This document shows, piece after piece, positions 17,285-26,021 of a DNA stretch of 64,000 bases. Both the position numbers and the translations under genes were made by a program. The notes below the pieces were generated by a model. It was not told the DNA's origin. It did no database searches and saw only the letters and a list, made by a program, of their open reading frames with translations. Positions within the stretch are counted from its first letter, which is position 1. The number at the start of each line of letters is the position of its first letter. Source of the stretch: Streptomyces sp. NBC_01116 (GTDB lineage: Bacteria; Actinomycetota; Actinomycetes; Streptomycetales; Streptomycetaceae); NCBI RefSeq assembly GCF_041435495.1, contig NZ_CP108644.1, forward strand, positions 8,355,501 through 8,419,500, in the 5' to 3' direction.

Positions 17285-17449
17285 TCAGCGGGCGTTCTCG
17301 TCCTTCATCGCCCTGGCCTCGCTCTTGAGGATGCGCAGGGACTTCCCCAGCGCGCGGGCGGTGTCCGGCAGCTTCTTCGAGCCGAAGACGACGATCACGA
17401 TGACCGCCAGGATCAGCAGGTGCCAGGGTTCCAGTCCGTTGCGCAACAC
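17285..17449 (-). CDS. tatA: Short TatA/TatE-like translocase subunit
   Basis: 54 residues from GTG 17449, with AGGA five bases upstream. The longer frame to 17560 would cover a regulatory palindrome and is unlikely. The sequence has the TatA plan: a short N-terminus LRNGLEPW, one helix HLLILAVIVIVVFGSKKLP and the amphipathic helix DTARALGKSLRILKSEARAM. It is shorter than the housekeeping TatA (usually 80-100 aa), has no tatC nearby, and is therefore probably a secondary TatA/E paralogue. It lies 88 bases downstream of the P-type ATPase on the same strand. Confidence 0.85.
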   Translation of the reverse strand: MLRNGLEPWHLLILAVIVIVVFGSKKLPDTARALGKSLRILKSEARAMKDENAR

Positions 17450-17481
17450 TCTGGTCCTGCCTCTCTCCGTTCGCACGACAA

Positions 17482-17503
17482 CAGTTGCCGCATTGCGCAA
17501 CTG
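17482..17503. promoter_or_regulatory. Candidate operator dyad upstream of the tatA-like gene
   Basis: CAGTTGC at 17482-17488 and its inverse GCAACTG at 17497-17503 are eight bases apart. Further TTGCGCAA-like half sites lie on both sides (17437-17447 and the TTGCGCAACTGTACAACT stretch). This looks like a MarR/OhrR-type binding region. The regulator is unknown. Confidence 0.45.
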
Positions 17504-17537
17504 TACAACTGATGATGCGGATCGGAAACGGCACCCC

Positions 17538-20306
17538 TCAGCGTTCGGCAGGCTCGTCATCGTGCGGCCGGCGGCGCTCGTAGCGGCGGCGGGCCGCCGC
17601 CAGCCCGACCGCGTACAGTCCCAGGACCGAGCCGAGCGACAGGTAGTAGAGGGGTGGCAGGGCGCTCATACCCAGCAGTGCCCCGAGCGGTGTGAGCGGC
17701 AGGAGTACGCCGACCGCGGCGAGGCCCGCCGCGGCGGCCCGCAGAGGCCCGCCCGCCCTGCGCTCGGCGGCAGTGCGGCCGGTCCGCAGCAGGACCATGA
17801 CCAGGGCCTGGGTGAGCAGGTTCTCCGTGAACCAACCGGCGTGGAACGCCGCCTCCCCGCTGTCCCCGGACGCGCTGTGGAGGGCGAGCGCGAGCACCCC
17901 GAAGGTGGCGAGGTCGGCGGCCGCGTTGAGCAGGCCGAAACCCGTGATGAAGCGCAGGAAGTCGCGTGGGCGCAGCACGGTGGGGCGGCGCAGGACCGAC
18001 GCCGCCGGGCGGTCGAAAGCGAAAGCCAACTGCGCCGCGTCGAAGCAGAGGTTCTGTACCAGCACCTGCGCGGGGAGCATGGGAAGGAAGGGCAGCATCA
18101 GCCCGGCCGTCAACATGGCGATGACATTGCCGAGGTTCGACGAGAGGGTGATCCGCAGATAGGTGGCGATGTTCCCACTGCTGTGTCGGCCGGCCAGCAC
18201 CGCACGGTCGATCGCGGTGAGGTCCTTCTCCGCCAGGACGACGTCCGCCGCCTCCCTGGTCACGTCCACGGCGTTGCGGGGGCAGATGCCGACATCAGCG
18301 GCGTGCAGGGCGGGCAGGTCGTTGACGCCGTCGCCGAGGAAGCCGGTCGTGTGGCCGCCGGAGCGCAGGGCCGAGACGATCCGGGCCTTGTGCTCGGGGG
18401 TGCAGCGCGCGAACACGGTGGCCCGGTCCGCCACCGGGACCAGCTCCGCGTCCGACAGGGTGTCCACCAGTTCGGCCGTCACCACGTCGTCGGGGCCGAG
18501 GCGACCCTCCGGGCGCAGGCCGAGGTCCGCGCACACCCGGGCGGCCGTGCCCGGATGGTCCCCGGTGAGCACCTTGACCCGCACACCCCGGCGCGCGAGC
18601 ACCCCCAGCGCGTCGGCGGCGCTCGGGGCCGGGATGTCCCGCAGCGCCACCAGGCCCAGGAAGGTCAGCCCCCGCTCGTCCGCCGGGGTGTACGCGCCCG
18701 CCCGGGCCGCCCGGTCGGCGCGGGCCACGGCCACCAGACGCAGCCCCGTCTCCGCCTTCCGGTCGGCGAGGGCGAGCAGCCGATCGCGCTCCTCCCGGTC
18801 CACGGCGCACCGGTCGAGCACGGCCTCGACCGCGCCCCTGGTGACCAGGGTGTGGACACCGAGCCGGCCCGGTCGCCCGACCACGGCGGTCGCGACCCGG
18901 CGCACCGGATCGAAGGGCAGTACGGCGACACCCTCGTACGCCTCCGGATCCACCTCCCCGCCAGCGGACGGTCCGCACCGCTCGGCGGCGTCCAGCACCG
19001 CTTCGTCGAGTGCGTCGGCCGCGGGCAGGTCCGCCAGCTGGAGCGTCCACCACACGCTGACGGCCGCCCACCGCAGTACGTCGGGGTCGGACCGGTCCGT
19101 ACCGTCGGTCGTCTCCGCGACGACGGGCCGGTCCTCGGTCAGCGTGCCGGTCTTGTCCAGGCACAGCACATCGACCGCCCCCAGGTCGTGCAGCGCCGGG
19201 AGCCGTTTGACGATCACTCCGCTCGTACGCGCCAGCCGAGCGGCTCCCCGCGCGAGTGTCGTCGTCACGATGACCGGCAGCATCTCCGGGGTGAGACCCA
19301 CGGCGACGGCCACGGCGAACGGCAGTGTCTCCAGGCCCCGGCCGCGCAGCGCCGCACTGGCCATCAGCACCAGGGGCGGAGTCAGGAGCATGAAGCGGAT
19401 GAGCGTCCAGGAGATGCCCTGGACCGACCGGTCGAAGGAGCTCGCACCCCGTTGCCCGGCCCGGCCGTCGTGGGCGGCGGCGAACCGGGTCTCCCCTCCG
19501 GTGGCAACGATCACCGCCGTGCCACTGCCGGAGGTGACACTGCTGCCCTGGAAGCACCATTCCGGCTGCGCGAACGGTCCGGCCCCGGACAGCGCGGGGT
19601 CGGGGACGTCGAGCGCCTGCTTGGCCACCGGCACCGACTCCCCGGTCAGCGCCGACTGATGCACGGTGAGGCCGTCGCCGCGCAGCAGCCGCACATCGGC
19701 GGGGACCAGGTCGCCCGGCCGCAGCCGGATCACGTCCCCCGGCACCAGGTCGGCGACCGGTAGCTCCCGTTCCAGAGGAGGTGCGTCGTCCGAGGCCCTG
19801 CGCACCACGGTCGCCGTGGTCGCCACCAGTTCGCGCAGCGCCGCGGCCGAACGGTCGGCGCGATGTTCCTCGACCGAGCGCAGCAGACAGCTCACTATGA
19901 CGAGGGCCAGAATGACGCACGCGGTGCCCCACGCGGAGACGAGTGCCGATACCAGGCCGAGACAGAGAAGTACGGAGGTGAACGGATCCCGGAGGCTCCG
20001 CAGGAAGCGGCGGGGCCAGGGCACGGGCCGCCGGGTCGGCAGCACGTTCCCGCCCGTCCGGCCGAGCCGGATCTCCGCCTCCGTCTCCAGCAGTCCGCGA
20101 GGTCCGCTGTCGAGGGCTCGCAGCGTCTGCAGCGAAGTGGGCCCGGCGCCGGACGCCGGAGCGGCGCCCGTGCGGTCTTCACCGGGTGCTGCCGCGGCGG
20201 ACGTGCCGGGGCCGATGCCGGGTAGCGGTGTGACGGAGGCCGGCGTACCGGCGGTGGCGTGTCGTCCGGGGCCCGCGGCCGAACCGCTCTCAGGCACCGA
20301 GCTCAC
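17538..20306 (-). CDS. mgtA: Mg2+-type P-ATPase (MgtA-like, P3B)
   Basis: 922 residues. The diagnostic P-type motifs are present: TGES in HQSALTGESVPVAKQ, the phosphorylated Asp in DKTGTLTEDRP, KVLTGDHPG in the N/P hinge, and GDGVNDLPALHAADVGI. The membrane segment with VAVGLTPEMLPVIVTTTLA and the late NLCFDAAQLAFAFDRP are typical of MgtA/MgtB-type importers. The N-terminal 60 residues are a low-complexity Gly/Ala/Pro extension. GTG 20306 overlaps the end of the ArsR-family gene by 17 bases, so the two are surely one operon. Mg2+ as cargo is inferred from the family; regulation by an ArsR protein is unusual for it. Confidence 0.9.
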   Translation of the reverse strand: MSSVPESGSAAGPGRHATAGTPASVTPLPGIGPGTSAAAAPGEDRTGAAPASGAGPTSLQTLRALDSGPRGLLETEAEIRLGRTGGNVLPTRRPVPWPRRFLRSLRDPFTSVLLCLGLVSALVSAWGTACVILALVIVSCLLRSVEEHRADRSAAALRELVATTATVVRRASDDAPPLERELPVADLVPGDVIRLRPGDLVPADVRLLRGDGLTVHQSALTGESVPVAKQALDVPDPALSGAGPFAQPEWCFQGSSVTSGSGTAVIVATGGETRFAAAHDGRAGQRGASSFDRSVQGISWTLIRFMLLTPPLVLMASAALRGRGLETLPFAVAVAVGLTPEMLPVIVTTTLARGAARLARTSGVIVKRLPALHDLGAVDVLCLDKTGTLTEDRPVVAETTDGTDRSDPDVLRWAAVSVWWTLQLADLPAADALDEAVLDAAERCGPSAGGEVDPEAYEGVAVLPFDPVRRVATAVVGRPGRLGVHTLVTRGAVEAVLDRCAVDREERDRLLALADRKAETGLRLVAVARADRAARAGAYTPADERGLTFLGLVALRDIPAPSAADALGVLARRGVRVKVLTGDHPGTAARVCADLGLRPEGRLGPDDVVTAELVDTLSDAELVPVADRATVFARCTPEHKARIVSALRSGGHTTGFLGDGVNDLPALHAADVGICPRNAVDVTREAADVVLAEKDLTAIDRAVLAGRHSSGNIATYLRITLSSNLGNVIAMLTAGLMLPFLPMLPAQVLVQNLCFDAAQLAFAFDRPAASVLRRPTVLRPRDFLRFITGFGLLNAAADLATFGVLALALHSASGDSGEAAFHAGWFTENLLTQALVMVLLRTGRTAAERRAGGPLRAAAAGLAAVGVLLPLTPLGALLGMSALPPLYYLSLGSVLGLYAVGLAAARRRYERRRPHDDEPAER

Positions 20307-20673
20307 GCAGGCGGACCGGATTCCGGGCGGAGCGGCCGGGATGTCCGGAGTGCCCGGCGCGCTCGGTCAACTGCCCGACCATGAGTCGTACGACCATCAC
20401 CACGTCGGGATCGTCGACCAGATAGACCTGCCGACGGCCTTCACGGCGCGATCGGACGAGACCGGCCAGCTTCAGCTTCGTCAGATGCTGGCTGACCGAG
20501 GGAAGCGTCCCGCCCACCCGCTCGGCGAGCCCCGTGACATCGCTCTCGCCCTGGGCCAGCGCCCACACGATGTGCAGGCGTGCCGGTGTCGCCAGGAGCC
20601 CGAACGCCGCCGCGGCCTCCGCCAGCACCTCCGCGGGCGGATCCTGGAAACCGCCGCCGGAACCTGTCGACAC
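20290..20673 (-). CDS. ArsR-family regulator of the P-ATPase operon
   Basis: 127 residues from GTG 20673 with GAGGAG eight bases upstream. The winged-helix core is clear: FGLLATPARLHIVWALAQGE, DVTGLAERVGGTLPSVSQHL and TKLKLAGLVRSRREGRRQVY. The usual metal-binding signatures are not visible: no ELCVCDL-type Cys pair in helix 3, and the helix-5 region reads DDPDVVMVVRLMVGQL without the DxH...HxxH set of SmtB/NmtR. Only a C-terminal HSGH could ligate metal. It overlaps the ATPase gene and presumably represses the operon until its signal appears. Confidence 0.88.
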   Translation of the reverse strand: MSTGSGGGFQDPPAEVLAEAAAAFGLLATPARLHIVWALAQGESDVTGLAERVGGTLPSVSQHLTKLKLAGLVRSRREGRRQVYLVDDPDVVMVVRLMVGQLTERAGHSGHPGRSARNPVRLRELGA

Positions 20674-20995
20674 GCTCGAATCTCCTCGTCCCCGGGCCGC
20701 CTGTCGGGACCCGGCACCGGTGCCCGTTGAGGACAGCCGAAACATCCAGTGTAGGGGCCGTGGCGGAAGGGCCCGAGGTCCGAGTAGGGCATCCGGCCCG
20801 ACCAACGGCAAGGAGCGACCGTGACCGAGCCACATCAGTCGAGAACGATCAACCCACTCGAACGATCCCGACCGGTTGCCATGCTGTCGGCCCCTGGCGA
20901 TTCGCGAAGAGAGCAGGGGCGCATGTCCTCCGAACACATCGACGGCGGCGAGAGCTCCGGTACCGCCCGCCGCCCCCGGAAACGTGGGCAGGAGC

Positions 20996-21577
20996 ATGAT
21001 CGGAGAGGACATCGCGCTCACCTTGAAGATCGTTGTCGCGGGCGGCTTCGGGGCCGGGAAGACGACCCTGGTCGGCTCGGTCAGCGAGATCCGCCCGCTG
21101 CACTCGGAGGAGACGCTGAGCGGGAACGGGCGTGGCCGGTACGAATCCGACGGCATGGAGCGGAAGGGCACCACGACCGTAGCGATGGATTTCGGCCGTA
21201 TCACCGCCCACTCAGGCTTGACGCTCCACCTGTTCGGCACGCCGGGTCAGGACCGCTTCCGATTCCTCTGGGACGAGCTGTGCGAGGGCGCCCTCGCGGC
21301 GATCGTGCTCGCGGACACCCGGCGTCCCGGGGACTGTTTCGCCGCCGTCGACTACTTCGAGCGCGGGCGGGTTCCGTTCGTCGTCGCCGTCAACCGGTTC
21401 CCCGGCGCTGCTGACCATACGGAGCACGACCTCGCCCGAGCGCTCGACCTCGCCCGAGGCACGCCGGTCGTGCCGTGCGACGCCCGCGACCGGGCATCCG
21501 GAAAAGAAGTCCTGATCCGTACGGTCGAGTACGCCGGGCGTATGCACACCGCACGGCTCCTCGCCTCCGTCGGCTGA
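20996..21577 (+). CDS. Conservon-type GTPase (CvnD-like)
   Basis: 193 residues from ATG 20996. Walker A is VVAGGFGAGKTTLVGSVSEI, then the G2/G3 region (TTTVAMDFGRI, LFGTPGQDRFRFLWDELCEG) and the NRF motif at the G4 position (VVAVNRFPGA), as in the CvnD ATP/GTP-binding proteins of Streptomyces conservons (MglA/Ras-like). In a standard conservon the order is sensor kinase, roadblock, DUF742, GTPase. Here the kinase and DUF742 genes are missing and only a roadblock gene lies 600 bases on. The start is based on the family N-terminus; AGGAG is only one base away. Confidence 0.88.
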   Translation: MIGEDIALTLKIVVAGGFGAGKTTLVGSVSEIRPLHSEETLSGNGRGRYESDGMERKGTTTVAMDFGRITAHSGLTLHLFGTPGQDRFRFLWDELCEGALAAIVLADTRRPGDCFAAVDYFERGRVPFVVAVNRFPGAADHTEHDLARALDLARGTPVVPCDARDRASGKEVLIRTVEYAGRMHTARLLASVG

Positions 21578-21602
21578 CGGCGCGACATCGCGGCCCCGTC
21601 CG

Positions 21603-22031
21603 TCAGCCGGCCATGTCAGCCATCGCGACCACCTGGTCGATCCTCACGCGAACGACCAGTTCACCGGGCACGCCGTTCCGCCGGCCGAACTCCTCGGCCG
21701 CGTCGGCCTCCACGTAACGGTGGGCGATCAACGTGGCCCACCGCAGGAGTTCCCCGGGGTCCTCGCTCAGTTCGGCATGCCCCCGCACCACCGCGAACGC
21801 GTACGGTGGCCGGTCGTCATCGACGCAGAGAGCGACCCGCCCGTCGCGTGCGAGGTTGCGCCCCTTGACGCTCTCCTTGCCGGTGTTGAAGACCACCGAG
21901 TCACCGTCGAGAAGGAACCAGACGGGTGCGACATGGGGACTGCCGTCGGCCCGCACCGTCGAGACCTTCGCCGTGCGCGTGCCCTGCGAGAGAAAGGCGC
22001 GCCATTCTTCTTCGGTCATGTGGTGTGCCAT
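21603..22031 (-). CDS. PPOX-class pyridoxamine-phosphate-oxidase-fold protein
   Basis: 142 residues from ATG 22031 with AGGA seven bases upstream. Recognisable PPOX-family elements are RTAKVSTVRADGSPHVAPVW, FLLDGDSVVFNTGKESVKGR, NLARDGRVALCVDDDRPPYA and HRYVEADA. The family has a split-barrel fold and in actinobacteria usually binds F420 or FMN to reduce small molecules. The Lys-Gly-Arg-Asn segment after the second strand is the usual phosphate-binding spot. It lies convergent to the GTPase gene and divergent from the roadblock gene, breaking up the conservon-like cluster. Confidence 0.88.
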   Translation of the reverse strand: MAHHMTEEEWRAFLSQGTRTAKVSTVRADGSPHVAPVWFLLDGDSVVFNTGKESVKGRNLARDGRVALCVDDDRPPYAFAVVRGHAELSEDPGELLRWATLIAHRYVEADAAEEFGRRNGVPGELVVRVRIDQVVAMADMAG

Positions 22032-22171
22032 GGGCCCATCCTGAGCCCGATCGCCGCATGGCGCGAAGCGGCGCCCCGCGAGGGTGGGGGCGCTTGCCCC
22101 CACGGGGCCGTTGCGCAAGGCTTACGCGCGTAGCGGGGCACGGGGAACGAAGGTACGGGGAGGACGAGCAT

Positions 22172-22585
22172 ATGCCGCTTGACCGGGGACTTGACTGGCT
22201 CCTTGACGATCTCACCAGCAGGGTGCAATTCATACGGCACGCCTTGGTGCTGTCGAACGACGGACTGGTCACCGGGGCCAGCACCGGGCTTGCCCGCGAG
22301 GACGCGGAGCACCTGGCGGCGGTCTCCTCCGGTCTGCAGAGTCTGGCGCGCGGCTCGGGGCGCCACTTCAGGGCGGGGCGCGCCCGCCAGACCATGGTCG
22401 AGTTCGACGAGGCGTTGCTCTTCGTGACGGCCGCGGGCGACGGCAGTTGCCTGTGCGTCCTGACGGCCGCCGAAGCCGATGTCGGCCAGGTCGCCTACGA
22501 GATGACCCTGCTCGTCAACAGGGTCGGCGAACACCTCGGAGTCTCCGTCCGCCAAGGCGGGCCCGAAGACCTCGGACCCTTCTGA
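22172..22585 (+). CDS. Roadblock/LC7-domain protein (CvnB-like)
   Basis: 137 residues from ATG 22172 with GGGGAGG ten bases upstream. The sequence DRGLDWLLDDLTSRVQFIRH, LVLSNDGLVTGASTGLARED and AEHLAAVSSGLQSLARG is the roadblock fold seen in CvnB proteins, which serve as activators or GAPs for MglA/CvnD-type GTPases. The next likely partner is the GTPase at 20996-21577. DUF742 and kinase components are not in the window. Confidence 0.88.
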   Translation: MPLDRGLDWLLDDLTSRVQFIRHALVLSNDGLVTGASTGLAREDAEHLAAVSSGLQSLARGSGRHFRAGRARQTMVEFDEALLFVTAAGDGSCLCVLTAAEADVGQVAYEMTLLVNRVGEHLGVSVRQGGPEDLGPF

Positions 22586-22694
22586 GCTGCACTTCTCGCC
22601 GCCGATGAAGAGTTATCCACAGGGGTGACGGGTGATGACTCCCTCGGGCTACCGTGATCACGGAGAGTATTCGAATCAACGGGGGAGGGCTGCC

Positions 22695-23846
22695 ATGACG
22701 GTCAGGGAAGCGCTGCGGGCGCACACGAGGACCCGAGGCGCGGACGTCGGGTCCCGGCCCGGGCGGGCCAGGACCCGGGCCGCGCGGGCCGGGGGCGCGA
22801 GGGTACGGGCCGAGGTCCATGCCGCGGATGTCAGTACGGGGGTGGAGAACGAGGGCGGGGACACTCCGTCCGCCACCCCGGCGGCGGCGACGGTCGCGGC
22901 CGGGCGCGCGGCTCAGGAGCTGGGTATCCGGCGTGCGGAGTTCGAGCTCGCGGTGCACCTGGGGCTGATCGGCGTCGTCTGCGCACCGGGAGGCGGGCGG
23001 CCACGGGTGCACGAGGAGGAGATCGGGCGCCTGCGGGAGCGGCCGGGCTTTCCCGATGACCTGGCGGAGCGGGTCCGCACCGTCGGAACAGCGGAGGGAG
23101 CGGCACTGCTGGGCATCGCTCCGGCGCGCTTCACCCGGCTCGCCCGGGCAGGCTGTGTCTCACCGGTCACGTTCTATCTGAACCGGTATCGCGCGGTGGT
23201 CTGGCTCTACCTCGCGGACGAGCTCGCCGCCTTCGCGGCCCGGGAGCCGGAGCTGCTTGCGGGGCGGACACCCGTGAGGATGCGCACGATCCTTGAGTCG
23301 GGCGCCGACTGGCGGCCGCGGAACTGGCGCTCCCAGCGCATCGATCGGCTGCTGAACCGCACGCGGGACCCCTGGGTGCGCACGGCGATCCAGGCGTCGG
23401 CGCTGGACCCGGTGCAACTGGCGGAAGTGGTGGACGACCCCTATGAGCGCGCCTATCTCGCGCGGGTCCGGCCGGATCCGGTCTTCGGACGCCCGGGGTC
23501 CATGGCGGCGAGGGAAGCCATGGGGGAGCTGATGCTGGCCGACGATCCCGACGAGATTCTCTGGCGGAGGGTCAACCTGGTGCTGGAGCTGGATGAGGCG
23601 CGAGCGGAGCGGCCGGCCCCGCTCCCCGGGGACGACGGCGTAAGCCGACCGGCGCCTGCCGCCCTGACCGATACCGCAGCCCGGACCGATGCCGGGGCCA
23701 GTACCGGTGCCGCGACTCCGGAGTCCGCCGCCGAGCCCGCACCGTTGCTCGCCCGTGCCGGGGCGGCTCGCTCGGCCGTGACGGGAGCGCCGACCGGGAA
23801 GGGGCTGCTCGCCAGGCTGGGGTGGCGTGGGCGTGGCGCCGGATAA
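22695..23846 (+). CDS. DUF6397-like protein of unknown function
   Basis: 383 residues from ATG 22695 with GGGGGAGGG five bases upstream. After a basic, low-complexity N-terminus come a helical domain (AAQELGIRRAEFELAVHLGL) and a MerR/excisionase-like part (RTVGTAEGAALLGIAPARFT, LARAGCVSPVTFYLNRYRAV, VWLYLADELAAFA). The rest includes RPRNWRSQRIDRLLNRTRDP. The C-terminal 100 residues are Ala/Thr/Pro-rich. The pattern matches a Streptomyces-restricted family I know as DUF6397, probably DNA-interacting. Two helix-turn-helix-like units suggest regulation, but no target is known. Confidence 0.7.
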   Translation: MTVREALRAHTRTRGADVGSRPGRARTRAARAGGARVRAEVHAADVSTGVENEGGDTPSATPAAATVAAGRAAQELGIRRAEFELAVHLGLIGVVCAPGGGRPRVHEEEIGRLRERPGFPDDLAERVRTVGTAEGAALLGIAPARFTRLARAGCVSPVTFYLNRYRAVVWLYLADELAAFAAREPELLAGRTPVRMRTILESGADWRPRNWRSQRIDRLLNRTRDPWVRTAIQASALDPVQLAEVVDDPYERAYLARVRPDPVFGRPGSMAAREAMGELMLADDPDEILWRRVNLVLELDEARAERPAPLPGDDGVSRPAPAALTDTAARTDAGASTGAATPESAAEPAPLLARAGAARSAVTGAPTGKGLLARLGWRGRGAG

Positions 23847-23885
23847 GTCTTCGCGCCGATCACTCGGATGAGCCATCCTGTCCGC

Positions 23886-24374
23886 ATGCTGATCAGGGAA
23901 GCAACCTCCGAGGACTGGCCCGCCATCTGGCCGTTCTTCCATTCGATCGTCTCCGCGGGCGAGACGCTCACCTATCCGCTCGACCTCGGTGAGGAGGACG
24001 CCGAGGGATGGTGGTTCGTCGCGGCGCCGAGCCGGGTGGTCGTTGCCGTGGACGACGCCGGGACCGTGCTCGGCACGGCGAAGATGAATCGCAACCACAT
24101 GGGCAACGGGTCGCACATCGCCAGCGCCACGTACATGGTCGACCCCGCACGCTCCGGCCAGGGGGTGGGGCGCGCGCTGTGTGTGTACTCGGTCGACTGG
24201 GCTCGCGCCGAAGGGTACCGGGCCATGCAGTTCAACGCGGTGGTCGAGACCAACACCCACGCGGTCAGGCTGTACCGGTCGATCGGGTTCGACGTGATCG
24301 GAACCCTTCCGGAGGGCTTCGACCACCCCACCGAGGGCTATGTGGGGCTTCACATCATGCACAAGGCCCTGTGA
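23886..24374 (+). CDS. GNAT-family N-acetyltransferase
   Basis: 162 residues from ATG 23886; ATG 23868 gives six more. Neither has a ribosome site, so a leaderless message is possible. MLIREATSEDWPAIWPFFH is the usual GNAT start. The acetyl-CoA loop is ATYMVDPARSGQGVGRALCV (Q/RxGxGxA type), with late strands QFNAVVETNTHAVRLYRSIG and FDVIGTLPEGF. The overall shape is close to L-amino-acid or phosphinothricin N-acetyltransferase-like enzymes, but no substrate is certain. It is a single gene between the DUF6397 gene and the convergent phosphatase. Confidence 0.85.
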   Translation: MLIREATSEDWPAIWPFFHSIVSAGETLTYPLDLGEEDAEGWWFVAAPSRVVVAVDDAGTVLGTAKMNRNHMGNGSHIASATYMVDPARSGQGVGRALCVYSVDWARAEGYRAMQFNAVVETNTHAVRLYRSIGFDVIGTLPEGFDHPTEGYVGLHIMHKAL

Positions 24375-24428
24375 CGACAGAGCACCCTCACATCGCCATG
24401 TCGGCCACGGCCGGAGCGGGCGCGGCGA

Positions 24429-25130
24429 TCAGGCGAAGGGATGGTCCGCTGTCGGCCCCAGCTCCGGGCCCGGCAGCGTGCGGCCTGCCGGACCACCGTC
24501 CGCCGCGCCGCTCGCGGTGACCCCCGGGACGACCGTCCCGGCCCAGGAGAGCGCCGTCCATCCCGAGTCCGGCGAGCCCTCGACCACCACCACGCCCGTG
24601 TTGTCCAGGCGGTGTTCGGCGGCGAACTCCACCGTGACGTTCCGTGCGCGGGCGGCTGTCCACACACGGATGGCAGCACCATGACTGACGAGCGCCACGG
24701 TCCTCTGCTCCCCGAACCCCGCTGCCTCGGCCACCACGGCGTCGAAGCGGGCCAGCGCCTCGGTCCCGCTCTCGCCCCCGGGCATCCGGCGGGCGATGTC
24801 CCCCGCCGACCAGGCGAAGACGGTCGTCAGATACTGCCGCACGGCGTCCTCGTCGGCCCGCATCTCCAGGTCACCGGCCGACAGTTCGCGGATTCCCTCG
24901 CGGATCCGGACCTCGATGCCCCGTTCTGCGGCGAGGGGTGCGGCCGTGAGTTGCGTACGGGTCAGGGTGGAGGCGTACAACGCTGCGATGTCCTCCCCGG
25001 CGAGGGCTCCGGGCAGGGCAGCAGCCTGCCGAAGCCCCAGGTCGGTGAGGCCGGGGCCAGGCCGTGCGGTGTCCAGGAAGTGCCCGACGTTGGACACTGT
25101 CTGGCCGTGACGGATCAGCAGCATTCGCAT
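24429..25130 (-). CDS. Histidine phosphatase (phosphoglycerate-mutase superfamily)
   Basis: 233 residues from ATG 25130. The phosphohistidine motif is in MRMLLIRHGQTVSNVGHFLD (RHGQT). The second Arg (TLTRTQLTAAPLA), the Glu-bearing loop IRELSAGDLEMRAD and the second catalytic His in ALVSHGAAIRVW are all in place. The substrate may be a phospho-sugar, a cofactor or a phosphoprotein. The last 30 residues are Gly/Pro-rich. A much longer frame up to 26330 crosses the divergent surface-protein gene and is not real. Confidence 0.88.
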   Translation of the reverse strand: MRMLLIRHGQTVSNVGHFLDTARPGPGLTDLGLRQAAALPGALAGEDIAALYASTLTRTQLTAAPLAAERGIEVRIREGIRELSAGDLEMRADEDAVRQYLTTVFAWSAGDIARRMPGGESGTEALARFDAVVAEAAGFGEQRTVALVSHGAAIRVWTAARARNVTVEFAAEHRLDNTGVVVVEGSPDSGWTALSWAGTVVPGVTASGAADGGPAGRTLPGPELGPTADHPFA

Positions 25131-25376
25131 AGAACGGGTCAGGCTCCAGGCTCGGGCGCGCAGGCGGCGGCAGACAGGTGCACAGTCCACCCTCTCACTC
25201 GGCCGGACCGGGGACAGCGCGATGTGAGGCCTGTTCGCCGCGCTGGAAGTGTCGGTTCCGTGGCCGGAGTTGGTACGACGGTCTACGGATGGGGCGGATG
25301 TGCCGTGCCCGCGCGATGGCAGTACTGTGCGCCACACCGCCATTCGGGCGATGAGACGTATCTGGAGGAATAATTC

Positions 25377-26021
25377 ATGACCATACCCAGGAGATCGTGG
25401 CGTGGCGCGGGAGCACTCGTGGCCGCTGCGGTCGTCGGTCTGACCGGAGGAGTCGTCTCCGCCGGTCCGGCCGCGGCTCACACCCCCACCTGGGCCGTGA
25501 CCTGCTCCGAGGTGACTGTCGCGCTCACCGACTACACGAGCAGCGTCCCCAACACGGTGACCGTCACGGTGGACGGCAACGACCTGCTGCCCACCGAGAC
25601 GTTCGGTCGTGAGTTCCGCAAGAAGCTGACGCTTCCCGAGCACGACAAGCCGGTGACCGTCCGACTGGTCGTCAAGGACGCCGAGGGCGAGGGCAAGCAC
25701 TCCATCGACGAGACGAAGACGGCGGAGGTGTGCGAAGAGGAGCCCAGCCCCACGCCTCCGACCCCGACCCCGACCAAGTCGGTTCCGGGCGAGGCGACCC
25801 CGTCCGAGACGCCGTCCACCGGGACGCCCGAGCCGAGTGCCACCCCCAGTGAGCAGCCCTCGGAGTCCGCGCCGGCCGTGCCCGCCACGAGCCCGAGCTC
25901 GCCGGACCTGGCCGAGACCGGTTCGTCGTCGTCGACTCCGGTCATCGGTGGCGCCGCGGTAGCTGTGCTGTTGGCCGGGGGCGGCATCCTGTGGGCCGTC
26001 CGCAAGCGGCGTACCGCCTAG
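25377..26021 (+). CDS. Sortase-anchored surface protein (LAETG)
   Basis: 214 residues from ATG 25377 with GGAGG eight bases upstream. There is a signal peptide (RRSWRGAGALVAAAVVGLTG ending near SAGPAAA-H). An Ig-like exposed domain of about 90 residues with two Cys (VTCSEVTVALTDYTSSV ... AEVCEEE) follows. Then comes a Pro/Thr/Ser stalk (TPPTPTPTKSVPG), the sorting signal LAETG at residues 178-182, a hydrophobic helix and the tail RKRRTA. LAxTG is the motif used by class E sortases of high-G+C actinobacteria. The two Cys probably form a disulfide. The stop codon TAG is also the first bases of a palindromic repeat element (26017-26199). Confidence 0.9.
   Translation: MTIPRRSWRGAGALVAAAVVGLTGGVVSAGPAAAHTPTWAVTCSEVTVALTDYTSSVPNTVTVTVDGNDLLPTETFGREFRKKLTLPEHDKPVTVRLVVKDAEGEGKHSIDETKTAEVCEEEPSPTPPTPTPTKSVPGEATPSETPSTGTPEPSATPSEQPSESAPAVPATSPSSPDLAETGSSSSTPVIGGAAVAVLLAGGGILWAVRKRRTA

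Noticed and set aside
17450..17560. Longer N-terminus for the TatA-like protein
   Set aside because: It would place the operator dyad inside the gene and add residues atypical for TatA; GTG 17449 has a proper ribosome site.
20821..21414. Plus-strand frame with a good AAGGAG site before GTG 20821
   Set aside because: It runs through the GTPase gene in another frame, has no recognisable domain, and the GTPase frame holds the Walker motifs. It could at most be a short translated leader.
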